Assembly (NCBI GenBank): GCA_963977105.1
Contig: CAXBNI010000004.1
Location: 143,043 to 207,042, forward strand
Length of the DNA: 64,000 bases
Reading direction: 5' to 3'
Source: UBA2705 sp963977105
GTDB lineage: Bacteria > Pseudomonadota > Alphaproteobacteria > Micavibrionales > Micavibrionaceae
Shown: piece after piece, positions 27,201 through 34,193 of the stretch
Numbering within the stretch: position 1 is the first letter of the stretch
Layout of the letters: each line of letters opens with the position of its first letter
Notes under the pieces: model-generated
The model's input: the letters and a program-made list of their open reading frames with translations, nothing else
What the model was told of the DNA's origin: nothing
Databases searched by the model: none
Program-made: the position numbers and the translations under genes

Positions 27201-27295
27201 CTTTCATAGTCAAATTCTTCTAGACGGTTTCCATCAACAACTGCAACGCGTGTTTCTTCTGCGTGTGTTGCATCGATTAGCATTCTTTTTGCCAT
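24218..27295 (-). CDS. rne: Ribonuclease E with a large insert in the S1 domain
   Basis: RNase E cleaves AU-rich single-stranded RNA and scaffolds the degradosome. About 1025 residues from ATG 27295, chosen because AGGAG lies upstream. The S1 domain begins at residue 1 but is interrupted at about 95-378 by a charged, low-complexity insert. This insert holds two copies of EKPKRRARRPARKT (about 154-167 and 213-226) and an Arg/Gly/Asn-rich stretch. The S1 resumes at KHYKIQEVIKRGQ. Catalytic D597 (DVNSGR) and D643 (DFIDM) and the Zn-link CTHC (698-701) are present. The C-terminal ~240 residues are disordered, with a seven-Gln run. An S1 insert is known in alphaproteobacterial RNase E. Confidence 0.96.
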   Translation of the reverse strand: MAKRMLIDATHAEETRVAVVDGNRLEEFDYESAYRKPLKGNIFLAKVTRVEPSLQACFVNYGGNRHGFLPFSEIHPDYFRIPVSDREALIEAQREEMEARRAAEEAEDEAEFGQNKSAEKNQDSEDETPPEEVTTIESSRELPDEDSEIAEEKEKPKRRARRPARKTKDAAPVTQDAPKEDAAEATKEADSVETVASAAEEKETSEDTGTEEEKPKRRARRPARKTAASKKDEIVEKTDADKKKRKPRKKAEDKTKEKTGNKPEAKKAAPKVNEDNIGNVVAPEEAAPIPDEVLDQKVNGNVDSGDSDAGEGQQSRRGGSRGRYNNNRNRGRNTRGRGGRQNNNNNSNRKRSPSSSRQVETLGGDGIEGDQVKRPTLKKHYKIQEVIKRGQIMLIQASKEERGNKGAAVTTYLSLPGRYSVLMPNSPRAGGVSRKIANYNERKRMREILSDLSVPDGMSVIMRTAGTSRTKTEIKRDLDYLIRLWNKIRETTLGSTAPELIYEEGSLTKRSIRDIYTRDIEEVLVAGAEGYKETKNFMKMLIPSHAKRVQEYKEEQIPLFTRYQIEGQINEIGTPTVKLKSGGSLVIHPTEALVSIDVNSGRSTKERHIEETALKTNLEAAEEVARQLRLRDLGGLVVIDFIDMENYRNNSKVERKMREALSGDRARIQVGRISNFGLMELSRQRLNPSLAEAQYEPCTHCNGTGTVHTVDAAAIQALRALEEEGTLKRSGRILLSLSNKVAIYILNNKRTLLAEIEARYGFKCIINVDANMPAREYLIEPMKDAPLLETGASSDGVVVPETAEKAETADSTTPAPATEEEAENKRPRGRRNNSRGRGRNRPNNYDKDNRDPSTDDDATTKLQQQQQQQSESPQTDAAPSDDNEGENKRPSRRRRRPTKRAEGETTDSTDTSAADVSSPTEDTKEAAPKPRRTRSPVKPKNAESTEAKAPVDAKAKQETPKDEKAPTAQVPAEKKETTDSTAKKEAAASTAPSNDDAASSIAHKDHETVNQAPKKKKRGWWSKGD

Positions 27296-27797
27296 GTGTA
27301 TTACTCCTGCGTGCAAGCAGACTCGACCTGATAGTGACGGATTGGCAGGTTTGCCGCTTGCCGCGATAAAAAACTATTAAACAGACGTTTTGCAGGGAAT
27401 ATAAAATGCACGTAGCATATAACGAATACGGCGAATGTTATCGCGGTATTGTTCTGGGCGGTGTTTTATTCAATTGAATTAATGGGGCCACAGTTTTCAT
27501 TATAACTTACGAATTCTTTATATCTCTGTTTTTCAAAACGTTTTTCACTTTCTGCGGCTAGCGAAACCTTAATTAATACTAGCGTTTATGAATTTTGCTC
27601 ATTAAATTTACCTAAATCTTTGAACAAATTCTGTTTTTCAACTTTATCAAACGCTTTTTACTTTGAGTAAATGCTAAAACCACAGAGTGTCACTACACGA
27701 GAACAATACACAGAGATTCAGTTTTGCACAACGAAATTTTTAGTAAATTGAAAAAATTCTTTTCGCGAAATTGATGGTTAGATGTATATTTATAGCT
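27296..27797. other. Divergent intergenic region between rne and the amidase gene
   Basis: About 500 bases. The rne-proximal 130 bases contain GC-rich short inverted repeats on the rne transcript side, consistent with a structured RNase E 5' leader; in Escherichia coli such a leader mediates autoregulation. The middle is AT-rich and should contain both promoters. A 23-codon open frame (27406-27477, plus) preceded by AGGGA is possible but unsupported otherwise. Confidence 0.4.
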
Positions 27798-29054
27798 ATG
27801 AAGCGTTTATTTACCAGATCTCAGCCACATTCACCTGCTTTTATGACGATATTTCAATGCGTTGTATTCGCAGTGTTTTTTTTGTTTTTCACGACAAGTG
27901 ATTCTTATGGGGCGCATATACAGAAGATTCGCTTAGGAGATCACCCCGATAAAACACGGCTAGTTATCGAGCTTTCAGAGAAACTGGATTATAACACTTT
28001 TGTTTTACCGTCGCCTGATCGTTTGGTTGTTGATTTTAAAGGTCGCAATTTAAGCTGTGCGCCTTTGGAAAATATAGATGGCGCTTTGATAAGGTTCGCG
28101 CGTAATAGCGGTGATGCGCAAACTCTGCGCTTAGTGTTTGACGCAAAGAAACCGATTGAAATTAAGGCGAGCTTCTTTTTGCCTGCAAGTGGAGGTAAGC
28201 CGAACCGTTTAGTTGTTGATGTTGTGGGTGGTAAGTCTAAGCCGTCTATGCAGTATACGGATAAAGCGACACATCGTGCATCTGCAATCGCGCCGCCGAT
28301 GCGAAATAATACTGATGCCTCTGTGCCGCGTAGCGCCCCAATACGCCCGATAGTCGCCCGCAAGCACGTCGTTGTTCTTGATGCGGGGCATGGCGGCAAA
28401 GACCCAGGCGCAGTGGGCGCTGGAAAGCTTTATGAGAAGAATGTTGTGCTCTCAACAGTTAAAGTCCTTAAGAAACTATTAGATGCCAGCGGCCATTATG
28501 ATGTGTATCTAACGCGCAGTGATGACCGATACATACGATTATATGACCGCGTTAAAATTGCGCGCAAACATAATGCGGACCTTTTTATGTCTGTACATGC
28601 AGACTCTGTTGAAAAACACAGTGTTCGCGGTGCCTCTGTTTACACCTTGTCCGAAAAAGCCTCAGATTCACAGACGGCACGCCTAGCTGCGCGCGAAAAT
28701 AAATCGGACGTTATTGCTGGCGTTGATTTGTCTGAAGAAGGCCAGGACGTTGCTGCAATTCTGATTGATCTGGCGCTGCGTGATACAAAAAATCAGTCAA
28801 CTTTTTTGGCTAATCAGCTGATCGAATCTTTTCGGGCGTATAATATTGGCACTTTACGCACACCGGTGCATTCCGCAGGCTTCGCTGTTTTAAAGGCACC
28901 TGACATCCCTTCTGTTCTTGTCGAGATTGGGTTTATGTCGAACCGTTCAGAGGCAAGGCTTTTGAACACGAGGGATCATCAAGAGAAAATAGCACGTGCA
29001 TTAAAAAGAAGTATTGATTCGTATTTCTCGAAACAGACACATTACACAGACTAA
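27798..29054 (+). CDS. N-acetylmuramoyl-L-alanine amidase with AMIN domain (AmiC-like)
   Basis: Periplasmic amidase that removes stem peptides from peptidoglycan to split daughter cells. About 418 residues from ATG 27798; earlier in-frame starts (27771, 27774) add a few residues and no ribosome binding site decides. A signal peptide spans roughly residues 18-40, followed by an AMIN domain (IRLGDHPDKTRLVIELSE, RLVVDFKG). The catalytic Amidase_3 domain has the zinc ligands: VVLDAGHGGKDPGA (H), KNVVLS (E), SVHADS (H), and the catalytic SVLVEIGFMSN. It stands alone, divergent from rne. Confidence 0.94.
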   Translation: MKRLFTRSQPHSPAFMTIFQCVVFAVFFLFFTTSDSYGAHIQKIRLGDHPDKTRLVIELSEKLDYNTFVLPSPDRLVVDFKGRNLSCAPLENIDGALIRFARNSGDAQTLRLVFDAKKPIEIKASFFLPASGGKPNRLVVDVVGGKSKPSMQYTDKATHRASAIAPPMRNNTDASVPRSAPIRPIVARKHVVVLDAGHGGKDPGAVGAGKLYEKNVVLSTVKVLKKLLDASGHYDVYLTRSDDRYIRLYDRVKIARKHNADLFMSVHADSVEKHSVRGASVYTLSEKASDSQTARLAARENKSDVIAGVDLSEEGQDVAAILIDLALRDTKNQSTFLANQLIESFRAYNIGTLRTPVHSAGFAVLKAPDIPSVLVEIGFMSNRSEARLLNTRDHQEKIARALKRSIDSYFSKQTHYTD

Positions 29055-29257
29055 ATTCAAGTATGCGGCCTTTTCATAAAGCATCTTCGCAAGGCGCGTT
29101 TCGTCTATATTACGGTTTTTTCTACATTTTTTTGTTAATTGTTCAAAAACCTCTGTGCAAAATTATTTTTTACGTGTATAACCATACTCAAGTTTCGCTC
29201 CGTTGGTGCGGAGCATTGTTCTTTTACTTAAAGCTCATAAATATGAGGGTATTCATA

Positions 29258-29467
29258 ATGAAAAAAATTCTTTCACTCGTTTTTGTTGCAGGTGCACTAA
29301 TGACTACTGCTGCTTGTTCTTCTGATGGCAACAAAGGTATGTACAGCAACGATAGCGCTGCGCCATATGCTTCTGAGCGTACAGCTGGTGCTAAGCAAGA
29401 AAATACTGTAATGAAGGCAGAAGTTAAAACTGCTGAACCAGTATTCGAAAGCCGTCTTATCAAATAA
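29258..29467 (+). CDS. Small putative lipoprotein
   Basis: 69 residues from ATG 29258, chosen because GAGGG lies about 9 bases upstream; longer in-frame starts lack support. Residues 1-19 form a signal peptide (MKKILSLVFVAGALMTTAAC) with cysteine at position 20 and a slightly atypical lipobox TTAAC. The mature part is 49 polar residues with no cysteine. Codon choice and the strong terminator that follows suggest good expression. Such entericidin-like or orphan small lipoproteins are common, but no specific family is recognised. Confidence 0.8.
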   Translation: MKKILSLVFVAGALMTTAACSSDGNKGMYSNDSAAPYASERTAGAKQENTVMKAEVKTAEPVFESRLIK

Positions 29468-29487
29468 GTCAGTTTTTATAGTTTTTA

Positions 29488-29518
29488 AAAGCCTCCCTTT
29501 ATTGGGGGGCTTTTTTTT
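29488..29518. terminator. Intrinsic terminator after the small lipoprotein (bidirectional)
   Basis: Stem GCCTCCC / GGGGGGC (one G-T) with a 6-base loop followed by eight T residues. The opposite strand also ends in TTTT, serving the converging gene at 29567. Confidence 0.85.
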
Positions 29519-29566
29519 GCTTATTTTTTGTGATTTCTAGCTATTGGTGCTTAGCGCTGAGGTATC

Positions 29567-29962
29567 TTATTTTTGGGTCGTGATAAATTTTGCAAAATCA
29601 GTTTCGTTTGATTTTGGGATATGCACAGGGATGGTTTGCGCCCCTTTATCACATAGCGTTAAAAAAACCGCGCGTCCTGCGCCGATCTCTATATTTTCCA
29701 TTAGGCCGATACCTAAAATGGGGGTTTGCAAGGTTTTGCCGGCCGACAGGTCTTTCTCGACCTCTTCGCGTTTTGCTTTTTCACTTTCATTTAAGGCCGC
29801 CAATGGCTTGACTGCGCCGTCGGCTTTTAGCCATTCAAAACTAAAAACAGATTCTTTCCAGCTTTTGAGCACGGCAGCAGCGTCAACATGCACATTCAAA
29901 TACTTGTCTTCTTTACCTTGGATAATTGTGTTATCCATGAATTTAAAGTCTTGTTTCGGCAT
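29567..29962 (-). CDS. Unknown conserved-type soluble protein
   Basis: 131 residues with no signal peptide or membrane segment. A central charged stretch (ALNESEKAKREEVEKDLSAGKTLQ, about residues 56-80, in pieces) is probably helical. It is followed by TPILGIGLMENIEIGAGRAVFLTLCDKGAQTIPVHIPKS, which is beta-rich with a single cysteine. No family is recognised. It converges with the small lipoprotein gene and diverges from the zinc-finger gene. Confidence 0.65.
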   Translation of the reverse strand: MPKQDFKFMDNTIIQGKEDKYLNVHVDAAAVLKSWKESVFSFEWLKADGAVKPLAALNESEKAKREEVEKDLSAGKTLQTPILGIGLMENIEIGAGRAVFLTLCDKGAQTIPVHIPKSNETDFAKFITTQK

Positions 29963-30051
29963 TGTACCTCACAAATAAAACGCTTTACCTTCTTCCTTTA
30001 TATAAATAAAATACGAAGAAATAGTAAATATTCACAGATTCTGGACATAAC

Positions 30052-30246
30052 ATGACGCAAAAATCAGTAAAACCAAATTATAAAAAACCAGAAACTATTA
30101 AGGTTGCAGCGCAAAGCGATAGCGTGAGCTGCGATGGTGGCGGTGGCCCTTTAGGTCACCCGCTAGTATATTACAGTTTTGAAAAACAAAACAGCGTTGA
30201 ATGCGGTTATTGTGACCGTCTCTTTGTGAAGGCAGCGGCTAAATAA
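30052..30246 (+). CDS. zf-CHCC zinc-finger protein (NDUFS6-like)
   Basis: 64 residues. The C-terminal half reads CDGGGGPLGHPLVYYSF...VECGYCDRLF, with the C-H-C-C zinc ligands (about C24, H33, C52, C55) of the zf-CHCC family (PF10276). That family is related to mitochondrial complex I subunit NDUFS6. In alphaproteobacteria the gene is a short stand-alone protein linked to respiratory or iron-sulfur functions. The ATG at 30052 has no strong ribosome binding site. Confidence 0.88.
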   Translation: MTQKSVKPNYKKPETIKVAAQSDSVSCDGGGGPLGHPLVYYSFEKQNSVECGYCDRLFVKAAAK

Positions 30247-30335
30247 GGGGCCGCGGCCGTTTTAAAGCGCTGCAATTTGCAAAGTATTTACTTTTCTGTC
30301 ACATAATATATATAAATAACAGGCATGAATAATGA

Positions 30336-30397
30336 CCAGTGCTTTATAAAAGGCTGGTTGCTATGCTTTTAAACTCGCTCATTTGAGGAGACGCACT
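30336..30397 (+). ncRNA. ROSE-like RNA thermometer in the hsp20 leader
   Basis: The last hairpin pairs CTC-G-CTC (30374-30380) with GAGGAG (30385-30390), the ribosome binding site of hsp20, with G77 (30377) unpaired opposite the helix. The strand contains TCGCT, matching the UYGCU hallmark of ROSE elements, where the extra G makes the helix heat-labile. An upstream hairpin is CCAG-CTTT / AAAG-CTGG (30336-30357). Repression at low temperature and opening on heat shock is the known mechanism. Confidence 0.75.
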
Positions 30398-30877
30398 ATG
30401 ACACGCTTATCTATATTTGATAGCCCATTGTTCTTAGGTTTTGATCACTTTGAACGCACTTTTGATCAATTGAAAAAATCTGCCAATGAAGGCTACCCCC
30501 CATATAACATTGAACAAACAGGGCCGAACAGCCTGCGCATCACGCTTGCTGTCGCTGGTTTTACCATGGACGACCTTGATGTTAGCATTGATCAAAATCA
30601 ATTGGTTATTCGTGGCCGGACGGCTGAGGATGATGAGGAGCGCGTTTTCTTGCATCGTGGCATTGCCGCGCGCCAATTCCAAAAAAGTTTTGTTTTGGCC
30701 GATGGTATTGAAATTCTGGGCGCTAGCCTTGATAGCGGCTTGCTTCACGTTGAAATGGAGCAGATTGTCCCTGAATCAAAAGTAAAGAATATTAAAATTA
30801 CTAATGGCGGCACGGGCAAAAAGTCTTTAATCGACAACACAATTGATGTAGAATCAAATAGACCTAAAAAATCATAG
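30398..30877 (+). CDS. Small heat-shock protein (Hsp20/alpha-crystallin)
   Basis: An ATP-independent holdase that keeps unfolded proteins soluble. About 159 residues; ATG 30398 is placed 7 bases after GAGGAG. The alpha-crystallin domain spans roughly 36-130: YNIEQTGPNSLRITLAVAGF, the LVIRGR strand (about 69-74), FLHRGIAARQFQKSFVLADG, and GLLHVEME. The C-terminal IxI-type motif is IKIT. The leader forms a ROSE-like thermometer, so translation should rise with temperature. DUF1150 follows, the standard alphaproteobacterial pairing. Confidence 0.95.
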   Translation: MTRLSIFDSPLFLGFDHFERTFDQLKKSANEGYPPYNIEQTGPNSLRITLAVAGFTMDDLDVSIDQNQLVIRGRTAEDDEERVFLHRGIAARQFQKSFVLADGIEILGASLDSGLLHVEMEQIVPESKVKNIKITNGGTGKKSLIDNTIDVESNRPKKS

Positions 30878-30962
30878 GTCAGCCCTTCCCAGATTCGCCT
30901 TTCGTTTTATATTGATGTTATATGCTGTGCTTTACAGGGTAATTAGATAAAATTTTATTTAA

Positions 30963-30977
30963 TTAACGAGTGCTTAA
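30963..30977. promoter_or_regulatory. CtrA-type box before DUF1150
   Basis: Exact TTAA-N7-TTAA, 74 bases before the GTG start of the DUF1150 gene. Regulation is inferred only from the motif. Confidence 0.3.
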
Positions 30978-31050
30978 TACAATTATAGCATTATCATATA
31001 TAAGAAGGTTCTAAATCTATATTTACGCGTAACACTTTAGGAGTCCTGCC

Positions 31051-31281
31051 GTGCTAGATCGAAGCTCAAAAACAGAAAAATCTATCCGTAACTTATCATC
31101 AAAAGACTTTTTAAATTTTGGGATGCATTCGGTTGCGTATTTAAAGGAAATCGAAGTTGAGGGCCGCATTGCCGTGGCAATTTGCGCCGCTGATGGTACC
31201 CCGATTATGGTGGAGCATGACATGAATGCCGCCGCAGTCTGTGCGCGCCATAATGACCTAGAGCCTGTGCATTTGAATTAA
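31051..31281 (+). CDS. DUF1150 family protein
   Basis: 76 residues, started by GTG 31051 with TAGGAG eight bases upstream. The core LSSKDFLNFGMHSVAYLKEI...AVAICAADGTPI is typical of DUF1150 (PF06620), nearly always encoded beside hsp20 in alphaproteobacteria. Its function is not known to me; linkage suggests a heat-stress role. Here a 173-base gap with a possible CtrA box separates it from hsp20, so it may have its own promoter. Confidence 0.9.
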   Translation: MLDRSSKTEKSIRNLSSKDFLNFGMHSVAYLKEIEVEGRIAVAICAADGTPIMVEHDMNAAAVCARHNDLEPVHLN

Positions 31282-31320
31282 TCGACGCAATATACATTTG
31301 CCATTAATCTATATCGAAGA

Positions 31321-31357
31321 AAAAAGCCCAAACAATTTGTCTGGGCTTTATTTTTTG
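31321..31357. terminator. Bidirectional intrinsic terminator
   Basis: Stem GCCCA..CAA / TTG..TGGGC (31326-31346) flanked by A-runs on the left and T-runs on the right; it serves DUF1150 and the converging acyl-CoA dehydrogenase. Confidence 0.8.
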
Positions 31358-31393
31358 TCTTTATAGTGCCGCGGCAGTTGCTGCAGTTGCGGC

Positions 31394-33202
31394 CTAAAAG
31401 GCCTCTGCGTCCATTGCCATTAATGTGTCGGCGCCCGCTAAAATTACTTTGAAGCGAGCATCGGCATCAGGCAGCATTTTTGCAAAAAAGAAATGCGCGG
31501 TTTTGATTTTGTTTTGGTAAAAATCCTTGTTGCTGACCGTATCATTATCAAGCTTTTCCAATGCTGTTTTGGCCATTTGTGCCCACATATAGCCCATTGC
31601 GACGAGGGCGAACTGGCGCAAATAATCGCTTGCGGCCGCGCCTGCTTCTAATGGGTTTTTCATACCTTTTTGTGCGATGATCGTGGTACTCTGCTGCAAC
31701 TTCATAAATGATTTGGCAAGCGGAAAGACGCATTCACTTAATGCGGGATTGGCCTGATTTTGCTCTATGAAGTGACTAACAGGGTGGAAAAAGCTACGCA
31801 GTAACCGCCCCATGTTTTGTGGCATTTTACGCCCGACAAGGTCGAGGGCTTGAATACCGTTTGTGCCTTCATAAATTTGTGCAATCCGTGCGTCACGGAC
31901 ATATTGTTCGACGCCGTATTCCCAAATGTAACCATGACCGCCATGAACCTGTACGGCATTATTGGCAATTTCGCTGCCCATATCGGTTTGGTAAGCTTTG
32001 ATAATCGGGGTTAGTAAAGCGACGAGGTCATCGGCCTTGCGGCGCTCATTTGCATCGGGGTGTTTTTCTGCGCGGTCTAGCATTGTGCCGACCCATAGCG
32101 ATAAGGCGCGTGCGCCTTCACAAAATGCTTTGCCGGTCATTAACATGCGGCGCACATCTGGGTGAACGATAATGGGGTCCGCAGGTTTTTCAGGCGCTTT
32201 GACGCCATCCAGCGCGCGCATCTGTAGGCGGTCTTTCGCGTAGGCAACCGCATTTTGTTGCGCGACTTCGGCGATGCCTAGGCCCTGCATACCAACGCCG
32301 AGCCGCGCGGTATTCATCATGGTAAACATCGCTTTTAGGCCTTTATTGGCTTCACCGACTAGCCAGCCTTGCGAAGAATCAAAATTCATCACGCATGTCG
32401 ATGAGGCTTTAATGCCCATTTTATGTTCGATTGACCCGCAGGTCACGTGGTTATCTGCGCCGACAATAAAGTCGCCATTTTCTTCCTGTGGTAGGAATTT
32501 AGGCACGACAAATAAAGATATACCCTGCACACCTTCAGGCGCACCGGGTAGGCGTGCAAGAACAAGGTGGACAATGTTCTCGGCAAGGTCATGTTCACCC
32601 GCTGAGATGAATATTTTCGTGCCTGTAATGGCGTAAGAGCCATCATTGGCGTCATGGTCCTCAGCTTTGGTGCGGACAAGGCCTAAATCGGTACCACAAT
32701 GCGGCTCTGTTAAGCACATTGTGCCGGACCATGTGCCTGCAATAAGTTTGGGCAGATATAAGTCTTTTTGTTCAATCGCGCCGTGTAGGTGTATGGCATC
32801 ATAACAGCCTTGCGATAGTCCTGGATACATACCAAATGACATGTTTGAGGAACATATAAGCTCCTGCATTGCACAATTTACAAAGGCAGGCATATTCATG
32901 CCGCCATATTCAGCAGCAGAAGAGAGCCCGCACCAGCCGCCTTCGGTGAAAGCTTGGTAAGCTTCTTTGAAACCTTTGGGCGTTGTAACTGCGCCGTTAT
33001 CAAATTGACAGCCTTCCCCATCACCGCTTTGGTTAATGGGGAAGAGAATATCTTCACAAATTTTCGCGCCTTCTTCTAAAATTTGCATGACGAGGTCTGG
33101 CGTCGCGTCTTCATAAGTAGGGAGGGTGGCCATTTCTTCTGCGTGAAGCAGCTCATAGAGGACAAAACGAATATCATCAATCGGCGCTTTGTAAACGGGC
33201 AT
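31394..33202 (-). CDS. Acyl-CoA dehydrogenase, long form (DmdC-like)
   Basis: A FAD enzyme that introduces a 2,3-double bond into acyl-CoA. The 602 residues and layout fit the long subfamily that includes DmdC: an N-terminal extension (YKAPIDDIRFVLYELL), the middle and C-terminal acyl-CoA dehydrogenase domains with CLTEPHCGTDLGL (about 167) and QVHGGHGYIWEYGVEQYVRDARI, catalytic-type YEGTNGIQALDLVGRK, and an extra C-terminal domain. The substrate cannot be told from sequence; medium/long-chain acyl-CoA or methylmercaptopropionyl-CoA are options. It is monocistronic. Confidence 0.9.
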   Translation of the reverse strand: MPVYKAPIDDIRFVLYELLHAEEMATLPTYEDATPDLVMQILEEGAKICEDILFPINQSGDGEGCQFDNGAVTTPKGFKEAYQAFTEGGWCGLSSAAEYGGMNMPAFVNCAMQELICSSNMSFGMYPGLSQGCYDAIHLHGAIEQKDLYLPKLIAGTWSGTMCLTEPHCGTDLGLVRTKAEDHDANDGSYAITGTKIFISAGEHDLAENIVHLVLARLPGAPEGVQGISLFVVPKFLPQEENGDFIVGADNHVTCGSIEHKMGIKASSTCVMNFDSSQGWLVGEANKGLKAMFTMMNTARLGVGMQGLGIAEVAQQNAVAYAKDRLQMRALDGVKAPEKPADPIIVHPDVRRMLMTGKAFCEGARALSLWVGTMLDRAEKHPDANERRKADDLVALLTPIIKAYQTDMGSEIANNAVQVHGGHGYIWEYGVEQYVRDARIAQIYEGTNGIQALDLVGRKMPQNMGRLLRSFFHPVSHFIEQNQANPALSECVFPLAKSFMKLQQSTTIIAQKGMKNPLEAGAAASDYLRQFALVAMGYMWAQMAKTALEKLDNDTVSNKDFYQNKIKTAHFFFAKMLPDADARFKVILAGADTLMAMDAEAF

Positions 33203-33536
33203 GTGCGGAATCCTTATATGAACTGTAAAATTTTCTTAATAATATCAGATACTAAAATAACATTGTCTTACTAATAATCGTTTAACAGTATAGCTGATTC
33301 TTACTATTATTGTAGAAGATATAGATGATATATTTTGAGGGCTTGTAAACACGGGCTTCACAGGGTTTCGTCCTATGGTAGAGTCGTGCTTGTTTGTCCT
33401 CCGTTTTTGTGGTAGTATAGGGATAATTACAAAAATATTAGACTATAAAAATAGCGGTATATGGGTGTTTAAATGGCGTCTTAGATTAAAGGCGCTAGGG
33501 TTTTGTTATTAACCTTTTAAAACACAGGGATGTTCA
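33203..33536. other. Intergenic region upstream of a 41-codon gene
   Basis: 334 bases, AT-rich near 33230-33320 and 33430-33470. It must hold the promoter of the acyl-CoA dehydrogenase gene and that of the small gene at 33537. I see no other gene. Confidence 0.4.
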
Positions 33537-33662
33537 ATGGAAACGATGCATAATAAAAAGAATACAATTCGTACGTCAATATATAGCAATAAGAAAATTA
33601 TTGCTTCGATTACAACAGTAAAAGCTCTTGGGCGTATTAAGCCCATCGACAAAGCTGTTTAA
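33537..33662 (+). CDS. 41-residue basic peptide of unknown function
   Basis: ATG at 33537 is preceded by CAGGGA at good spacing. The frame runs 41 codons with high Lys/Arg/Ile/Thr content and is followed within 21 bases by a strong intrinsic terminator. That gives a complete small transcription unit. The peptide (start METMHNKKNTIRTS, end GRIKPIDKAV) is basic and has no membrane segment, so a nucleic-acid or ribosome-binding role is possible. Nothing in the sequence identifies a family. It is a prediction from gene structure only. Confidence 0.55.
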   Translation: METMHNKKNTIRTSIYSNKKIIASITTVKALGRIKPIDKAV

Positions 33663-33682
33663 AGTAAAATAGATATAATAGT

Positions 33683-33712
33683 AAAAAGCGCCCTTTGAGG
33701 CGCTTTTTTATG
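33683..33712. terminator. Intrinsic terminator after the 41-codon gene (bidirectional)
   Basis: Stem AAAAAGCGCC / GGCGCTTTTTT with a 6-base loop; both strands end in T-runs. It also lies just past the stop of the converging DUF983 gene. Confidence 0.9.
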
Positions 33713-33750
33713 TGCTGTCTAATGTTTTGGATTGTTCGCTTGTGGCTTAG

Positions 33751-34176
33751 CTAAGCTCTGGGTGGTGGGTTTTTATCCCAGTCGCTTGTACGGAAGCGGT
33801 ACTGCAGCGCAATGACTAAAGCTTTTATAGGTTTTAGCGCCCAAAGAGTAATGATAAGCCCGAGTGTGCCCCATACGGCAACGTGTAGCCAAGTTGGCCA
33901 GCCAACCTTGACCTCCACAATTAAGGCTAACGGCACAAGCAGGAAACCTAGAATAAATATAAGAAACACTGCAGGGCCATCTGCACTATCGCTGCGGGTC
34001 AAATCAAGGCCGCATGAGGTACAATTTTCTTCAAGATCAAAATTAAAGAGACCTTGTTTAAAAATACCGCTTTTATTACATTTGGGGCAGCGACAAAACA
34101 GCGCCGTCTTAATTAATTTTAAGACGGCGCCCGTTTCATTTTGGTCTTCTGTATCTTTTTTATTGTGCTCGTTCAT
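33751..34176 (-). CDS. DUF983 family membrane protein
   Basis: 141 residues. An N-terminal CRCPKC...C..CG pair of CxxC motifs (about 28-60) likely binds zinc; two transmembrane helices follow (about 70-90 and 95-115) with a Trp/Leu-rich segment GWPTWLHVAVWG. This matches DUF983, which in alphaproteobacteria sits in the cytochrome aa3 oxidase gene cluster downstream of subunit III, exactly as here (18 bases after coxC). Its role is presumed in oxidase biogenesis, without direct proof. Confidence 0.88.
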   Translation of the reverse strand: MNEHNKKDTEDQNETGAVLKLIKTALFCRCPKCNKSGIFKQGLFNFDLEENCTSCGLDLTRSDSADGPAVFLIFILGFLLVPLALIVEVKVGWPTWLHVAVWGTLGLIITLWALKPIKALVIALQYRFRTSDWDKNPPPRA

Positions 34177-34193
34177 TGTACAGATAATCTTTC

